A stretch of DNA of 64,000 nucleotides from Ohtaekwangia koreensis (GCF_900167975.1 NZ_FUZU01000001.1:2333476-2397475); one strand, 5' to 3'; positions 44,355 through 54,677 are shown, numbered from the stretch's first letter. Notes: a model not told the origin generated them from the letters alone. A program made the numbers and translations.

Positions 44355-45308
44355 ATGTCAATACTTGTATTTGTTGAAATAGCAGAAGGACAAATAAAGA
44401 AAACGTCATTAGAAGCTGTAGCCTATGCACATGCTATGGGAGGTCCCGTAACAGCCATTGCATTAGGCGCTGCAGACCAATCAGCATTAGCGTCACTCGG
44501 TAAATATGGAGCACAGAAAGTGTTGCACGCAGCCGATGAAAAATTAAATAAAGAAGTTATACAGGCATATGCTTCTGTGTTGACGAAAGCATTGCAGGAT
44601 GAAGGTGCAGATATACTTGTACTGGCAAGCTCATCGTTGGGTACACCCGTGGCAGCACGCGTAGCAACGAAGATCGGAGCAAGTCTGGCAACGAACGTTA
44701 CAGAACTTCCCGATACAACTGCAGGCTTTGTAGTAAAGCGCAGCATCTATACCGGTAAAGCTTTTGCAAAAGTAACGTTGAGCAATACTAAAAAAGTAAT
44801 TGCATTGAAGAAGAATGCAGCCGAAGCAAAAGAAGTAGGCAGCGATGTGGCGGTAACTCCGTATAGTGTTACACTTTCTGATGCTGACTTTGCAACCAAG
44901 ATACTCTCGTCAGAGAAGGCAACCGGTGAAGTGTTACTTCCTGAAGCAAACATTGTTGTTTCCGGTGGCCGCGGTATGAAAGGCGCAGAACACTGGGGCA
45001 TCCTGGAAGAACTTGCTAAAACTTTGCATGCTGCAACAGGTTGTAGTAAACCAGTTTCAGATATGGGCTGGAGACCGCATCATGAACACGTAGGACAAAC
45101 AGGTGTGAAAGTGGCTCCCCAACTTTATATCGCAGTGGGCATTTCAGGGGCCATTCAACATTTGGCAGGCGTAAACTCTTCTAAATATATCGTAGTGATC
45201 AATAAAGATGCTGATGCACCATTTTTTAAAGCTGCAGACTACGGAATCGTAGGCGATGCTTTTGATGTGGTTCCAAAACTTACCGAAGCACTGAAAGCGG
45301 CAAAATAA
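44355..45308 (+). CDS. etfA: Electron transfer flavoprotein, alpha subunit
   Basis: 317 residues. The N-terminal domain begins SILVFVEIAEGQIKKTSLE, and the C-terminal FAD domain has the signature VSGGRGMKGAEHW and QTGVKVAPQLYIAVGISGAIQHLAG near residues 255-285. It holds the FAD that receives electrons from dehydrogenases. It follows etfB by 38 bp, and a bifunctional-nuclease gene starts 73 bp after its stop. Confidence 0.96.
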   Translation: MSILVFVEIAEGQIKKTSLEAVAYAHAMGGPVTAIALGAADQSALASLGKYGAQKVLHAADEKLNKEVIQAYASVLTKALQDEGADILVLASSSLGTPVAARVATKIGASLATNVTELPDTTAGFVVKRSIYTGKAFAKVTLSNTKKVIALKKNAAEAKEVGSDVAVTPYSVTLSDADFATKILSSEKATGEVLLPEANIVVSGGRGMKGAEHWGILEELAKTLHAATGCSKPVSDMGWRPHHEHVGQTGVKVAPQLYIAVGISGAIQHLAGVNSSKYIVVINKDADAPFFKAADYGIVGDAFDVVPKLTEALKAAK

Positions 45309-45381
45309 TTTTCAGTTAGCAAGGCGTAATCAGGTGATTTGTGTAAGTTGTATTACAAACGCAGAAGAGAAATTAAGTAGT

Positions 45382-45978
45382 GTGAAAAAAATCAAACTAG
45401 AAATATTAGGTCTGTCATCCAGTCAATCAACAACAGGTTCATTTGCACTGGTGTTGGGAGAAACAGAAGGCAACAGAAGGCTTCCAATTATCATTGGTAT
45501 GTTTGAGGCGCAGGCCATTGCTATCGAGATCGAAAAGATCATCCCCAACCGCCCGATGACACACGATTTGTTTAAGGCGTTTGCTAACAATTTTCATTTT
45601 ACAGTAGAGGAGATCATCATCTCTGATCTGAAAGAAGGTGTGTTCTTCGGGAAAATAGTTTGCTCCGATGGCTTGAAGAAAACTGAGATCGATGCGAGAC
45701 CTTCTGATGCGATTGCTATCGGCTTGCGTTTCGATTCTCCGATATTTACGTATGAGAATATTCTGGCAGAAGCCGGTATAGTTCTGACAGACGAGGCTGA
45801 AGAAGATAAGCCAGAGCCTAAGATTGAAAAAGCAAAAGTAAAGAAAGAGTCTACGCGTAAAGATGACTTCAAAAACTATACAGTAGATCGCTTAAAAGAA
45901 CTGCTGAAAGAAGCCATCGATAAAGAAGACTATGAACGTGCAGCTAAGTTGCGTGATGAATTAGGAAAGAGAAACTAG
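45382..45978 (+). CDS. Bifunctional nuclease family protein with UvrB/UvrC-type C-terminus
   Basis: 198 residues from the GTG at 45382, where homologues begin KKIKLEILGLSSSQS; a GTG at 45334 is in frame but adds an unconserved stretch. The DUF151/BFN domain (about 1-130) has LPIIIGMFEAQAIAIEIE and DARPSDAIAIGLRF. A Lys/Glu-rich linker leads to a UVR motif, LKEAIDKEDYERAAKLRDEL. BFN proteins have DNase and RNase activity in plants; the bacterial role is unclear. It may be transcribed with etfBA. Confidence 0.87.
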   Translation: MKKIKLEILGLSSSQSTTGSFALVLGETEGNRRLPIIIGMFEAQAIAIEIEKIIPNRPMTHDLFKAFANNFHFTVEEIIISDLKEGVFFGKIVCSDGLKKTEIDARPSDAIAIGLRFDSPIFTYENILAEAGIVLTDEAEEDKPEPKIEKAKVKKESTRKDDFKNYTVDRLKELLKEAIDKEDYERAAKLRDELGKRN

Positions 45979-45991
45979 GATCAGTATTGCT

Positions 45992-46009
45992 TCAAAGCTT
46001 TGAGCTTTA
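45992..46009. repeat. AAGC-type repeat piece, second copy
   Basis: TCAAAGCTTTGA at 45992-46003 is a perfect 12-bp palindrome. The overlapping stretch at 45997-46009 is the reverse complement of TAAAGCTCAAAGC at 5862-5874. It marks a second, shorter copy of the element seen at the start of the TlpA-like gene. Confidence 0.5.
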
Positions 46010-46041
46010 AAGTAAAGACATGAAAGTAAAGGATATAAATT

Positions 46042-46075
46042 AAGGCAGGAGACATCTAGGTGTTTTCTGCCTTTT
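46042..46075 (+). terminator. Intrinsic terminator
   Basis: A 13-bp stem from AAGGCAGGAGACA (46042-46054) and TGTTTTCTGCCTT (46061-46073), with two G-T wobbles, encloses a 6-nt loop and runs into TTT. It closes the bifunctional-nuclease gene and probably the etf operon. Confidence 0.85.
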
Positions 46076-46351
46076 GTTTTTTCTGGTTGATTATTAAAAT
46101 GTATGTGTACTCTTCATAGAATTTTACAGTATAGTGTTGCGCCTTCTAGTTGGTAAAAAATCTATGTCGTTGTTCGTGTCTCTCTGTGGAATTTGCTAAC
46201 TTTAGTTATAGTCGTACTGGATTGGGGACGTTGACGGATACTTAGGGATATAGAATGATCCCGACTCGATTGAAGCTATATTAAATCTCCTCTCACCATG
46301 ACGGCTGGCACGAAGCCGTAGTATTTCAGTTTGTTTAACCACCAAGTTGTT

Positions 46352-47536
46352 ATGAAAAACCTCCTCACAATTTTATTGTGTTGCTTCGCTGTACTGGCGT
46401 TCGCACAAAAAGACGTTCAAAAGAAAATTCAAACACAATTTATCGAAGCAGAAAATGGATCGGTGATTGAAATCCCCGAAGGGAATTTTCAGTTCGATGC
46501 AAGCTTATGGCTTGATGGGAAGAAAGATGTTACCGTGAAGGGAGCGGGTATAGACAAGACTATATTGAATTTTAAGGGACAGATATCAGGAGCGGAAGGG
46601 ATCAAAGTTACCAATGCGTCTAACATTGTTATTCTGGATCTCACTGTACAAAATACAAAAGGTGATGGTATTAAGGCACAGGTGGTGGAGGGTATAACAT
46701 TTAAAAATGTAAAAGCGGAATGGACCAATGGTGGTCAGGCGGATAATGGAGGTTATGGACTATATCCTGTGCAATGTACCAATGTATTGATCGATAATTG
46801 CGTTGCTGTCGGTGCAAGCGATGCGGGAATATATGTAGGGCAATCAAAGTATATCATCGTAAAGAATTCAAAAGCGTATCAGAATGTTGCCGGTATAGAA
46901 ATAGAGAACTCATGGTATGCAGATGTTTTTGAAAATGAAGCGTACAACAACACCGGTGGAATTCTGGTCTTCGATCTTCCGGATTTAATTCAGAAAGAAG
47001 GTGGATACGTTCGGATATTCAAAAATAACATTCACGATAATAACCACGAGAATTTTGCACCGAAAGGAAACACAGTGGGCAAGGTTCCGCAAGGCACCGG
47101 GTTAATGATTCTGGCAACGCGTAATGTAGAAGCATTCGAAAATAAGATCGTAAACAATATATCAGCCGGTACAGCCATTGTAAGTTATTACATCACGGAA
47201 AATCCGATCAACGACAAAAGCTATAAACCGTTTCCCTCCAACATCTATATACATGATAATTACTACGAGCGTCCGAATGTAAAAGCGACCAGCAAAGGAC
47301 GATTGGGGAAGATGTATAAATATAAACTTCGCTTTGGCAAGAACGTGCCGCATATACTTTTTGATGGTATTGAAGATCCTGCTGTGAAAGAACGCAATAT
47401 TTGTTTTAAGAATAATACCAATGCAACCTTCACAAATATAGATGCAGGTAATAAATTCAAAAATAAATCGCGTGATACAAAACCACACGACTGCGAGCAG
47501 CAGCCCATCACGCCTGTTGTACTAACCCGGAAATAA
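46352..47536 (+). CDS. Secreted parallel beta-helix protein (TIGR03805-like)
   Basis: 394 residues from the ATG at 46352, which begins a signal peptide (NLLTILLCCFAVLAFAQ); a TTG at 46331 adds nothing useful. The body is a right-handed parallel beta-helix with many short repeats such as GIKVTNASNIVILDLTV, GIYVGQSKYIIVKNS and IEIENSWYADVFENEAYNN. It matches the family known to pair with the SO2930/HNE_0200-type diheme cytochrome, whose gene follows 6 bp later. The pair is thought to act together in the cell envelope, but its substrate is not known. Confidence 0.88.
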   Translation: MKNLLTILLCCFAVLAFAQKDVQKKIQTQFIEAENGSVIEIPEGNFQFDASLWLDGKKDVTVKGAGIDKTILNFKGQISGAEGIKVTNASNIVILDLTVQNTKGDGIKAQVVEGITFKNVKAEWTNGGQADNGGYGLYPVQCTNVLIDNCVAVGASDAGIYVGQSKYIIVKNSKAYQNVAGIEIENSWYADVFENEAYNNTGGILVFDLPDLIQKEGGYVRIFKNNIHDNNHENFAPKGNTVGKVPQGTGLMILATRNVEAFENKIVNNISAGTAIVSYYITENPINDKSYKPFPSNIYIHDNYYERPNVKATSKGRLGKMYKYKLRFGKNVPHILFDGIEDPAVKERNICFKNNTNATFTNIDAGNKFKNKSRDTKPHDCEQQPITPVVLTRK

Positions 47537-47542
47537 AATCGT

Positions 47543-48580
47543 ATGAGAATATGGCTTGTGGGGATAGTAGTTGTAGTCCTTGTTCTTTCCTTTCGAACAG
47601 AAGATACCGTTACGCGAAAAGATAAACTTTCGGAATACGGTTTCTTCACCGGAGCGCTGGCGAACCTGGAACCAGCTGATGGTGTTCTTCCGTATACCTT
47701 GAATACTCCGTTGTTCAGTAATTATGCAGAGAAGCTTCGCTTTGTTCATCTGCCTAAAGGAAGTAAAGCTATATATAATGATTCGGCTGCATTTGATTTT
47801 CCGATAGGCACTGTATTGATCAAGAATTTTTATTACCCGTTCGATTTCAGAAAACCGGAGAAAGGCAGAAAGATTATCGAGACACGATTGCTTGTCCAAT
47901 TGGAGAACGGGTGGGACGCATGGCCTTACCGTTGGAACGATGAACAAACGGAAGCATACTATGATCCTGCTGCAGAAGCAACCACGGTCGAGTATATAGA
48001 TAGGGCTGGGAAAAAGATAAGTGCACCCTACGTTATACCCAATAAGAATCAATGCAAAGGTTGTCATATCCGATCACAAAAGATGATGCCGATCGGCACG
48101 ACTGCACGCCAGTTGAATTCCGACTTCAAGTATATATCTGGTAAAGAAAATCAGTTGGTATACTGGCAGAAGCATGATTTGCTTGAGCAACTCCCACAAG
48201 AGACTTCGGCAATACCGAAGCTGGCTATATGGGATGACCCATCTACCGGTGACCTGAATCAACGCGCACGTGCTTACCTGGATGCGAATTGCGCGCATTG
48301 TCATAGCCGATCTGGTCCCGCAAACACTTCCGGATTATTTCTGGACGTTGATGAAAAAGACAACGGTCATTTGGGAATTAACAAAGCTCCTATAGCAGCG
48401 GGGAGGGGAGCAGGCGATCTGAAATTTGATATAGTGCCGGGAGATCCGCATAAATCCATTCTCCTCTTCCGGATGAAAGCCAGTGACCCTGCTATAGCAA
48501 TGCCGGAGATAGGAAGAGAGCAAGTTCACAAAGAAGGAGTAGCACTTATCGAAGAATGGATCCGGAAGCATAACTTCTAG
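47543..48580 (+). CDS. SO2930-family diheme c-type cytochrome (TIGR03806-like)
   Basis: 345 residues with an N-terminal hydrophobic anchor (about 3-17). Two heme motifs are visible: CKGCH near residue 172 and CAHCH near residue 250. The region between and after them has KLSEYGFFTGALANLEPADGV at the N-terminus and MPEIGREQVHKEGVALIEEWI at the end, both typical of the family. It transfers electrons in the periplasm. The preceding beta-helix gene is its usual partner. A TrmH gene on the same strand starts about 100 bp later. Confidence 0.9.
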   Translation: MRIWLVGIVVVVLVLSFRTEDTVTRKDKLSEYGFFTGALANLEPADGVLPYTLNTPLFSNYAEKLRFVHLPKGSKAIYNDSAAFDFPIGTVLIKNFYYPFDFRKPEKGRKIIETRLLVQLENGWDAWPYRWNDEQTEAYYDPAAEATTVEYIDRAGKKISAPYVIPNKNQCKGCHIRSQKMMPIGTTARQLNSDFKYISGKENQLVYWQKHDLLEQLPQETSAIPKLAIWDDPSTGDLNQRARAYLDANCAHCHSRSGPANTSGLFLDVDEKDNGHLGINKAPIAAGRGAGDLKFDIVPGDPHKSILLFRMKASDPAIAMPEIGREQVHKEGVALIEEWIRKHNF

Positions 48581-48678
48581 GTATACATTTGTTTATCGTG
48601 GTATAGGAAGTGGCCGGTAGCATTTCAGAAAAAAACTCTACCTTTCAGCTTCATAAGCCATACGCTTGTTTACCCTAC

Positions 48679-49362
48679 ATGACTGAAAAAGAATTCAAGG
48701 TATTTCATCACCTTTCTCAATTCGTCTCCGATCACAAAAAAGAATTTGTTGAAAAAGTGCTCAGTCACAGAACGCACCATGTTACCGTTGTACTCGAAGA
48801 TATCTTTCAATCACAGAATGCGAGTGCCGTAATCCGCACATGCGAATGTATGGGTATACAGGATATTCACATCATCGAGATGATCAGTAAATATGAGATC
48901 AACCCAAGAGTATTGAAGGGCGCTAATAAATGGATGGACCTCCATCGCTATCACACACCGGGTGCTAATAATATTGAAGCATGCTTCAGTCATCTGCACG
49001 ATCAAGGCTATAAAATTCTGGTCGCAGACCCTGATGAAGATGGCGCTTCGATTCACGATATCGATGTAACGGATTCGAAAATTGCATTGCTTTTTGGTAA
49101 TGAACTGCGTGGTGTTTCTCCCTATGCTTTGCAACATGCCGATCAGAAAATAAGAATTCCGATGTATGGCTTTACCGAAAGCATGAACATCTCTGTAAGC
49201 GTTGCTATTTGCCTTAACTCGCTTATATCCAGGCTCCATGCCTCTGCAATGGATTTCGGTTTGTCAGAAGAAGAGAAAAATTATATACGCCTGGATTGGT
49301 TTCGTAAAATTGTGAAACGATCTGATTTGATAGAGCGCGAATTTCTGAGAACTATTCAGTAG
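48679..49362 (+). CDS. trmH: TrmH family tRNA/rRNA 2'-O-methyltransferase
   Basis: 227 residues from the ATG at 48679; a GTG at 48610 extends the frame by 23 unconserved residues. The SpoU knot motifs are present: ASAVIRTCECMGIQDIHIIE, ALLFGNELRGVS, and IPMYGFTESMNISVSVAICL. It transfers methyl groups from SAM to the 2'-OH of a guanosine in tRNA (usually G18) or rRNA; the target is inferred. The next gene starts 10 bp after the stop. Confidence 0.9.
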   Translation: MTEKEFKVFHHLSQFVSDHKKEFVEKVLSHRTHHVTVVLEDIFQSQNASAVIRTCECMGIQDIHIIEMISKYEINPRVLKGANKWMDLHRYHTPGANNIEACFSHLHDQGYKILVADPDEDGASIHDIDVTDSKIALLFGNELRGVSPYALQHADQKIRIPMYGFTESMNISVSVAICLNSLISRLHASAMDFGLSEEEKNYIRLDWFRKIVKRSDLIEREFLRTIQ

Positions 49363-49372
49363 TTTTGATTTC

Positions 49373-50026
49373 ATGTCTATAAAGATGCGCTGGCTGAAAA
49401 GAATTGTACTCGCCTTTTCTATATCCTTTGTGCTGTTTCTTCTTTTCTGTAATGTATGGATCGTACTAAGCACGAAAGATAAAGTTTATACCGACGTAGA
49501 AGAACTCCCATCACATCGTATAGCACTGGTACTAGGTACAAGCCATAAGCTAGCCGGAGGAAAAGCAAATCCGTTTTTTGAAAAGAGAATGGAAACGGCT
49601 GCTAAACTTTTCGATATGGGTAAAATCGATCACTTTATTTTAAGTGGCGACAACAGCTCTATATTTTACAACGAACCTGTAGCCATGCGCAAGGCGTTGA
49701 TGAAGCTAGGTGTACCGGACTCTGCCATCACGCTTGATTATGCGGGCCTACGCACATTGGATTCAGTCGTACGAAGTCAGAAGATTTTCGGGCAAGATAA
49801 AATCACCATCATCACGCAGCCTTTTCATAGTTACAGGGCCTTGTTCATCAGCCAATATTATAATATGGATGCAGTAGCCATGGTGGCCGATGAACCGGAT
49901 TTTGAATATTCCATCAAAGTACGTTTACGTGAATACCTGGCGCGAACAAAGGCTGTTCTCGATTTATATGTGCTGAAGACTGTTCCACGCCACCTGGGCC
50001 AAAAAGAACAATTGAATAACCATTGA
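49373..50026 (+). CDS. SanA-like DUF218 membrane protein
   Basis: 217 residues. An N-terminal membrane segment (about 9-31) is followed by the DUF218 domain: ALVLGTSHKLAGG near residue 51, HFILSGDNSS, the conserved ITIITQPFHSYRALFIS, and a C-terminal RLREYLARTKAVLDLY. SanA supports the outer membrane barrier in E. coli (vancomycin resistance at high temperature). It lies 10 bp after trmH. Confidence 0.88.
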   Translation: MSIKMRWLKRIVLAFSISFVLFLLFCNVWIVLSTKDKVYTDVEELPSHRIALVLGTSHKLAGGKANPFFEKRMETAAKLFDMGKIDHFILSGDNSSIFYNEPVAMRKALMKLGVPDSAITLDYAGLRTLDSVVRSQKIFGQDKITIITQPFHSYRALFISQYYNMDAVAMVADEPDFEYSIKVRLREYLARTKAVLDLYVLKTVPRHLGQKEQLNNH

Positions 50027-50064
50027 AACCCGGCATGGTTTTCAATGGGTTAAGATGAAATTAC

Positions 50065-50072
50065 TATTTTTG
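50065..50072 (+). promoter_or_regulatory. Promoter -7 element (TATTTTTG)
   Basis: An exact TAnnTTTG match 16 nt before the GTG start of the DUF5686 gene. Confidence 0.5.
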
Positions 50073-50088
50073 TATTAAACCGGAACGT

Positions 50089-52626
50089 GTGCCTACGGAA
50101 AAAAATCGATTCTACGCAAAGCTGCTTTGCGCGCGCAACCTTATTTTTTTTCTGTTCGTAAGCGGTAATAGCTTAGCACAGGAAACGATCGTGAAGGGAA
50201 AAGTTACCGATGCTAATTCGGGAGATCCGATTCCATTCGTGAATGTTATCTATCAAGGTACATCCATTGGTACCACCAGTGACTTCAACGGAAATTATAC
50301 TATAAAAACAACAACGCCTGGCGATACCATCGTTGCTTCCTATATCGGATATAATCCAAGAAAAAAAGCAGTAGGTAAAGGCGGAACGCAGGTTGTAAAT
50401 TTTCAATTGGGAGAAGCAGCCACTCAGTTGCAGGAGATTGTAATCAGTGCCGGAGAAAATCCCGCGTATGAAATCCTTCGTAAAGTCGTCCGGAATAAAT
50501 CTAAAAACGATAAGCGTAAACTTACCGCTTACGAATACGACACCTATACCAAGATTGAAATTGATGTCGATAACATCACCGATAAATTTCGTGAACGAAA
50601 AATTATCAAGAAGATCACACAAGTATTGGACAGTGTCGAACGTATGGCCGGTGAAGATGGTAAACCAATTTTGCCACTATTTATTTCCGAGAGTGTTTCC
50701 AAGTTTTACTACCGTGATAATCCACAACTGCAGTTTGAGAATATATTAAAGTCAAAGATCAACGGTGTTGGTGTGGAAGATGGAACACTGGTGACGCAGC
50801 TGGTTGGCTCATCGTTTCAAGAATATAATTTTTATCAGAACTGGTTAAATATAGTTACGAAAGAGTTTGTGTCTCCCATTGCCGATGGATGGCGATTGTA
50901 TTATGATTATGATCTGACTGATAGTGTATATATAGGGGATGATTACTGCTACCGCCTTGACTTTACACCGAAAAGTCCACAAGACCTTGCTTTCACGGGT
51001 ACGATATGGATTACCAAAGAAAGTTCAGCGCTCAAGCAGATCGATGTCACCGTGAACAAACAAGCCAACCTGAATTTTGTAGAGAAAATAAAAGTACAGC
51101 AGGAACTTGAGCCCACATCAGAAGGTGCGTGGTTGCCTGTGAAGACGCGTGTACTGATCGATGTAAGCGAGCTTACCAATACATCTGCAGGAATGCTCGC
51201 AAAGTTCTATACTTCCAATAAAAATTTCGTTGTAAATAAACCGCGTGAACCTGTGTTCTATCAACATCCTATTGTAATGGCAGAAGACGCGCGCCTCAAC
51301 GAAAACGAAGAACATTGGGATACACTTCGTCATGAACCTTTATCGGAGACCGAGCGGAATGTATATAAGATGATCGATACTCTGCAGAATATTCCGATCG
51401 TAAAGACCTATATAGACCTGGCCAAGATTTTTGTTAACGGATACTTCGATGCAGGCAAAATATATATAGGGCCCTACATCGGTTTTGTAGCGGCGAATAA
51501 CCTTGAAGGTTTACGATTACAGGCAGGTTTCAAGACCAGCATTGATTTTAGTAACAAGTGGGTATTACGGGGGCAGCTTGGATATGGCTTTAAAGATGAG
51601 AAATTAAAGTATGCAGCTTCGGTTCAATATATAGCCTCGCGAGAGAAATGGACCACCATTAGTTTACGTACACGAAGTGATATCGGCAGGGTAGGGGTGG
51701 ATGACGAAACACTTGCTGATAACTATATATTTCTGGCAGCGCAACGATGGGGAAATTATCGAAGAGGCTATTACTTTGATGAAACCCGTTTCAACTTTCA
51801 ACGTGAATTATTCAAAGGATTTACACAACGATTCGCTGTAAAGCGGCTGACGTTTCAGCCAGAATTTGAGTTCGGCTATACGCAGCCAGATGACGTGAAC
51901 GGTGATACGTTATCAAATTTTCAGACATCAGAACTGATCATCGAATCCCGTTACGCCCGTGATGAACTTTTTATACAGGATGATAACGAGCGAATCAGCC
52001 TGGGCGCGATCAAGTGGCCAATCATAACACTCCGTTATACCCACGGCTTCAAAGGTATATTTGGCAGTGACTTTGACTATACCAAGTGGAGGCTGTCCAT
52101 ATTCAAGCGCATCAAGTTTGGTCCATTGGGTGTAGCGTATCTTAATACAACCGGAGAATATACCATGGGCTCGGCAGCCTATCCGCTGTTGACACCACAC
52201 TTGGGAAACCAAAGTCCGTTCTATACTATCATTACGTATAACCTTATGGACTATGGCGAGTTCGTAAGCGATCGGTATGTGTCACTGCAATATCAACATC
52301 ACTTTGAAGGGTTTTTACTGAATCGAATTCCGCTGATGCGAAAGCTAAAGTGGAGGTTGGTCGGGTCCGCCAATGTGATTTACGGAAGCATGAGTAATGC
52401 AAACAAGAAACTCATTCCATTGGAAGCGGATAGCGATACTCCCAAGTATCTTCCGGTTGGAACGTTTGACCGAAACAAGCCTTACGTTGAGCTAGGGTAT
52501 GGTGTCGAAAATATTTTTCGCTTCATACGCGTAGACTTCGTGCATCGCCTTACATACCTTGATAAAACGGTGAACCCGGATGTCCGAAAATTCGGAGTGC
52601 TGGTCAGCTTCCAGTTTACACTATAA
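50089..52626 (+). CDS. DUF5686 outer membrane protein with carboxypeptidase-regulatory domain
   Basis: 845 residues from a GTG at 50089. The signal peptide (about 1-30) ends SLAQ. Residues of about 35-115 form a carboxypeptidase-regulatory-like beta sandwich (VKGKVTDANSGDPIPFVNV). The rest is the DUF5686 module, with a central beta-rich part and a C-terminal barrel of alternating strands such as FKGIFGSDFDYTKWRLSIFKR. Similar layouts are seen in Bacteroidota outer membrane proteins of unknown function. The gene has its own -7 element and no partner nearby. Confidence 0.87.
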   Translation: MPTEKNRFYAKLLCARNLIFFLFVSGNSLAQETIVKGKVTDANSGDPIPFVNVIYQGTSIGTTSDFNGNYTIKTTTPGDTIVASYIGYNPRKKAVGKGGTQVVNFQLGEAATQLQEIVISAGENPAYEILRKVVRNKSKNDKRKLTAYEYDTYTKIEIDVDNITDKFRERKIIKKITQVLDSVERMAGEDGKPILPLFISESVSKFYYRDNPQLQFENILKSKINGVGVEDGTLVTQLVGSSFQEYNFYQNWLNIVTKEFVSPIADGWRLYYDYDLTDSVYIGDDYCYRLDFTPKSPQDLAFTGTIWITKESSALKQIDVTVNKQANLNFVEKIKVQQELEPTSEGAWLPVKTRVLIDVSELTNTSAGMLAKFYTSNKNFVVNKPREPVFYQHPIVMAEDARLNENEEHWDTLRHEPLSETERNVYKMIDTLQNIPIVKTYIDLAKIFVNGYFDAGKIYIGPYIGFVAANNLEGLRLQAGFKTSIDFSNKWVLRGQLGYGFKDEKLKYAASVQYIASREKWTTISLRTRSDIGRVGVDDETLADNYIFLAAQRWGNYRRGYYFDETRFNFQRELFKGFTQRFAVKRLTFQPEFEFGYTQPDDVNGDTLSNFQTSELIIESRYARDELFIQDDNERISLGAIKWPIITLRYTHGFKGIFGSDFDYTKWRLSIFKRIKFGPLGVAYLNTTGEYTMGSAAYPLLTPHLGNQSPFYTIITYNLMDYGEFVSDRYVSLQYQHHFEGFLLNRIPLMRKLKWRLVGSANVIYGSMSNANKKLIPLEADSDTPKYLPVGTFDRNKPYVELGYGVENIFRFIRVDFVHRLTYLDKTVNPDVRKFGVLVSFQFTL

Positions 52627-52717
52627 TTTTTTTGCTGCTCTTTCTGTTACAACTTTTAAACTTGCGTTGCGAGAAGTTTAGGCTTTACACATCTTTTAAC
52701 CATATTTGCACTCGAAT

Positions 52718-52725
52718 TAATTTTG
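52718..52725 (+). promoter_or_regulatory. Promoter -7 element (TAATTTTG)
   Basis: An exact TAnnTTTG match 17 nt before the thrS ATG. It is probably the promoter of the thrS-infC-rpmI-rplT run. Confidence 0.5.
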
Positions 52726-52742
52726 TAGTTTAATTCTTAATC

Positions 52743-54677
52743 ATGAATGTAAAAATTTCTCTTCCCGATGGAAGTGTGCGGGAATATCCGCAAGGTGTTA
52801 AAGGTTCAGAGATTGCATCAAGCATCAGTGAAGGTTTAGCACGCGTTGCTCTGGCAATCGAAGTTAATGGTGAAGTGCGAGACCTGGCTAGGCCTATCGA
52901 CCAGGATGCATCTATAAAAATTCTCACGTGGAATGATAAGGCAGGGAAGTCAACGTTCTGGCATTCATCCGCTCACTTACTGGCAGAAGCACTTGAAGCA
53001 CTTTATCCCGGAGTAAAATTCGGTATAGGGCCTGCTATCGATAATGGTTTTTATTACGATATAGACCTCGGAGGCAAAGCTTTCGGTGAAGAAGATCTTG
53101 CTGCCATTGAAAGCAAGATGAAAGAGCTTGCCAAGAAGGATAATATATACTCACGCAGAGATGTGAGCAAAGCCGAGGCGCTCGATTTCTTTACCAAGAA
53201 AGGCGATGAGTATAAAGTTGAATTGATAACCGATTTAAAAGACGGCAGTATAACTTTTTACGAGCAAGGTAATTTTACCGATCTCTGCAAAGGTCCGCAT
53301 ATACCACATACAGGTTTTATAAAAGCTGTGAAGCTTCTCAACGTTGCCGGTGCATACTGGCGTGGCAATGAGAAGAATAAAATGCTGACCCGCATTTACG
53401 GTATAACATTTCCAAAGCAAAAGGAACTTGAAGAGTATATACATTTACTCGAAGAGGCTAAGAAACGTGATCACCGTAAGTTGGGTAAAGAACTTGAGCT
53501 GTTTGCCTTCTCAGAAAAAGTAGGCATGGGCTTACCACTCTGGCTTCCGAAGGGGACAATCCTTCGCGAACGTCTCGAGCAGTTCCTGCGTAAAGCACAG
53601 ATCAAAGCCGGGTATGATCCTGTTGTAACTCCTCATATAGGAAGTAAATCTCTGTATGTTACTTCAGGTCACTATGAGAAATATGGTAAAGATTCTTTTC
53701 AACCCATCCATACTCCGGATGAGGGCGAAGAGTTTTTGCTCAAGCCAATGAATTGTCCGCATCACTGCGAGATATATAAGACCAAGCCACGATCCTATCG
53801 CGATCTTCCAATCCGGTTAGCAGAGTTTGGTACAGTGTATCGTTATGAGCAGAGCGGTGAGCTTCATGGTCTGACACGCGTCCGTGGGTTTACTCAGGAT
53901 GATGCGCATATATTCTGTCGGCCGGATCAGGTTAAGGAAGAGTTCATTAAAGTGATAGACCTTGTATTGCTCGTATTCAGATCGCTTGGATTTGAAAACT
54001 TTACAGCACAGGTTTCATTACGCGATTCTGCCAATAAGGTAAAGTATATTGGTGAAGACCACTTGTGGGAAAGAGCTGAACGCGAGATACAGGAAGCTGC
54101 CGATGAACGTGGACTGCAGACCGTTGCCGTTCAGGGTGAAGCTGCATTCTATGGACCGAAGCTTGACTTCATGGTGAAAGATGCGTTGGGCCGCAGCTGG
54201 CAGTTGGGTACAATCCAGGTGGATTACCAATTACCACAACGATTTGAACTTGAATATGTAGGCTCCGATAATCAAAAACATCAGCCCGTAATGATTCACC
54301 GCGCACCATTTGGTTCACTGGAAAGATTCGTGGCGGTTTTGATCGAGCATTGTGCCGGTAATTTTCCGTTGTGGCTGGCGCCCGATCAAATTGCTGTTCT
54401 CCCTATTTCAGAGCGTTTCAACGACTACGCGAAGCGTGTCTACGATGCACTCAAAGAACAGGATATCAGAGGTTTGTTAGACGACCGGGATGAAAAGATC
54501 GGCCGTAAGATCCGCGATGCTGAAACCAAAAAGATTCCATACATGCTTATTGTAGGGGAGAAGGAAGTTTCAGAAGAAAAAGTAGCTGTGCGAAAGCATG
54601 GACAAGGTGATCAGGGAAGCGTTTTACTAGATGAATTTGTAGCCAAATTCAGAATAGAATGCGCTGCTCCAAACTGA
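52743..54677 (+). CDS. thrS: Threonine--tRNA ligase
   Basis: 644 residues, normal length. The N-terminal TGS domain (about 1-62) has [13 protein letters not shown]; the editing domain has HSSAH near residue 74; the class II core carries [11 protein letters not shown] with the zinc Cys, and [15 protein letters not shown]. The C-terminal anticodon domain starts near [12 protein letters not shown]. It charges tRNA-Thr. It heads the standard thrS-infC-rpmI-rplT order. Confidence 0.97.
   Translation: MNVKISLPDGSVREYPQGVKGSEIASSISEGLARVALAIEVNGEVRDLARPIDQDASIKILTWNDKAGKSTFWHSSAHLLAEALEALYPGVKFGIGPAIDNGFYYDIDLGGKAFGEEDLAAIESKMKELAKKDNIYSRRDVSKAEALDFFTKKGDEYKVELITDLKDGSITFYEQGNFTDLCKGPHIPHTGFIKAVKLLNVAGAYWRGNEKNKMLTRIYGITFPKQKELEEYIHLLEEAKKRDHRKLGKELELFAFSEKVGMGLPLWLPKGTILRERLEQFLRKAQIKAGYDPVVTPHIGSKSLYVTSGHYEKYGKDSFQPIHTPDEGEEFLLKPMNCPHHCEIYKTKPRSYRDLPIRLAEFGTVYRYEQSGELHGLTRVRGFTQDDAHIFCRPDQVKEEFIKVIDLVLLVFRSLGFENFTAQVSLRDSANKVKYIGEDHLWERAEREIQEAADERGLQTVAVQGEAAFYGPKLDFMVKDALGRSWQLGTIQVDYQLPQRFELEYVGSDNQKHQPVMIHRAPFGSLERFVAVLIEHCAGNFPLWLAPDQIAVLPISERFNDYAKRVYDALKEQDIRGLLDDRDEKIGRKIRDAETKKIPYMLIVGEKEVSEEKVAVRKHGQGDQGSVLLDEFVAKFRIECAAPN

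Larger units (their letters stand above)
45979..46351. other. Intergenic region of 373 bp
   Basis: It contains the AAGC-type repeat piece (45992-46009), the terminator at 46042-46075, a TAACTTTA sequence at 46197-46204 that is one base from the -7 element, and a 6-bp hairpin ACGGCT/AGCCGT at 46301-46319 in the leader of the beta-helix gene. I see no coding region, tRNA or riboswitch. Confidence 0.6.

Noticed and set aside
46301..46319. Riboswitch in the leader of the beta-helix gene
   Set aside because: Only a simple 6-bp hairpin is present; no conserved aptamer core could be recognised.
47522..48067. 181-codon antisense frame opposite the diheme cytochrome gene
   Set aside because: It is the shadow of a conserved gene with intact heme motifs and shows no recognisable features.
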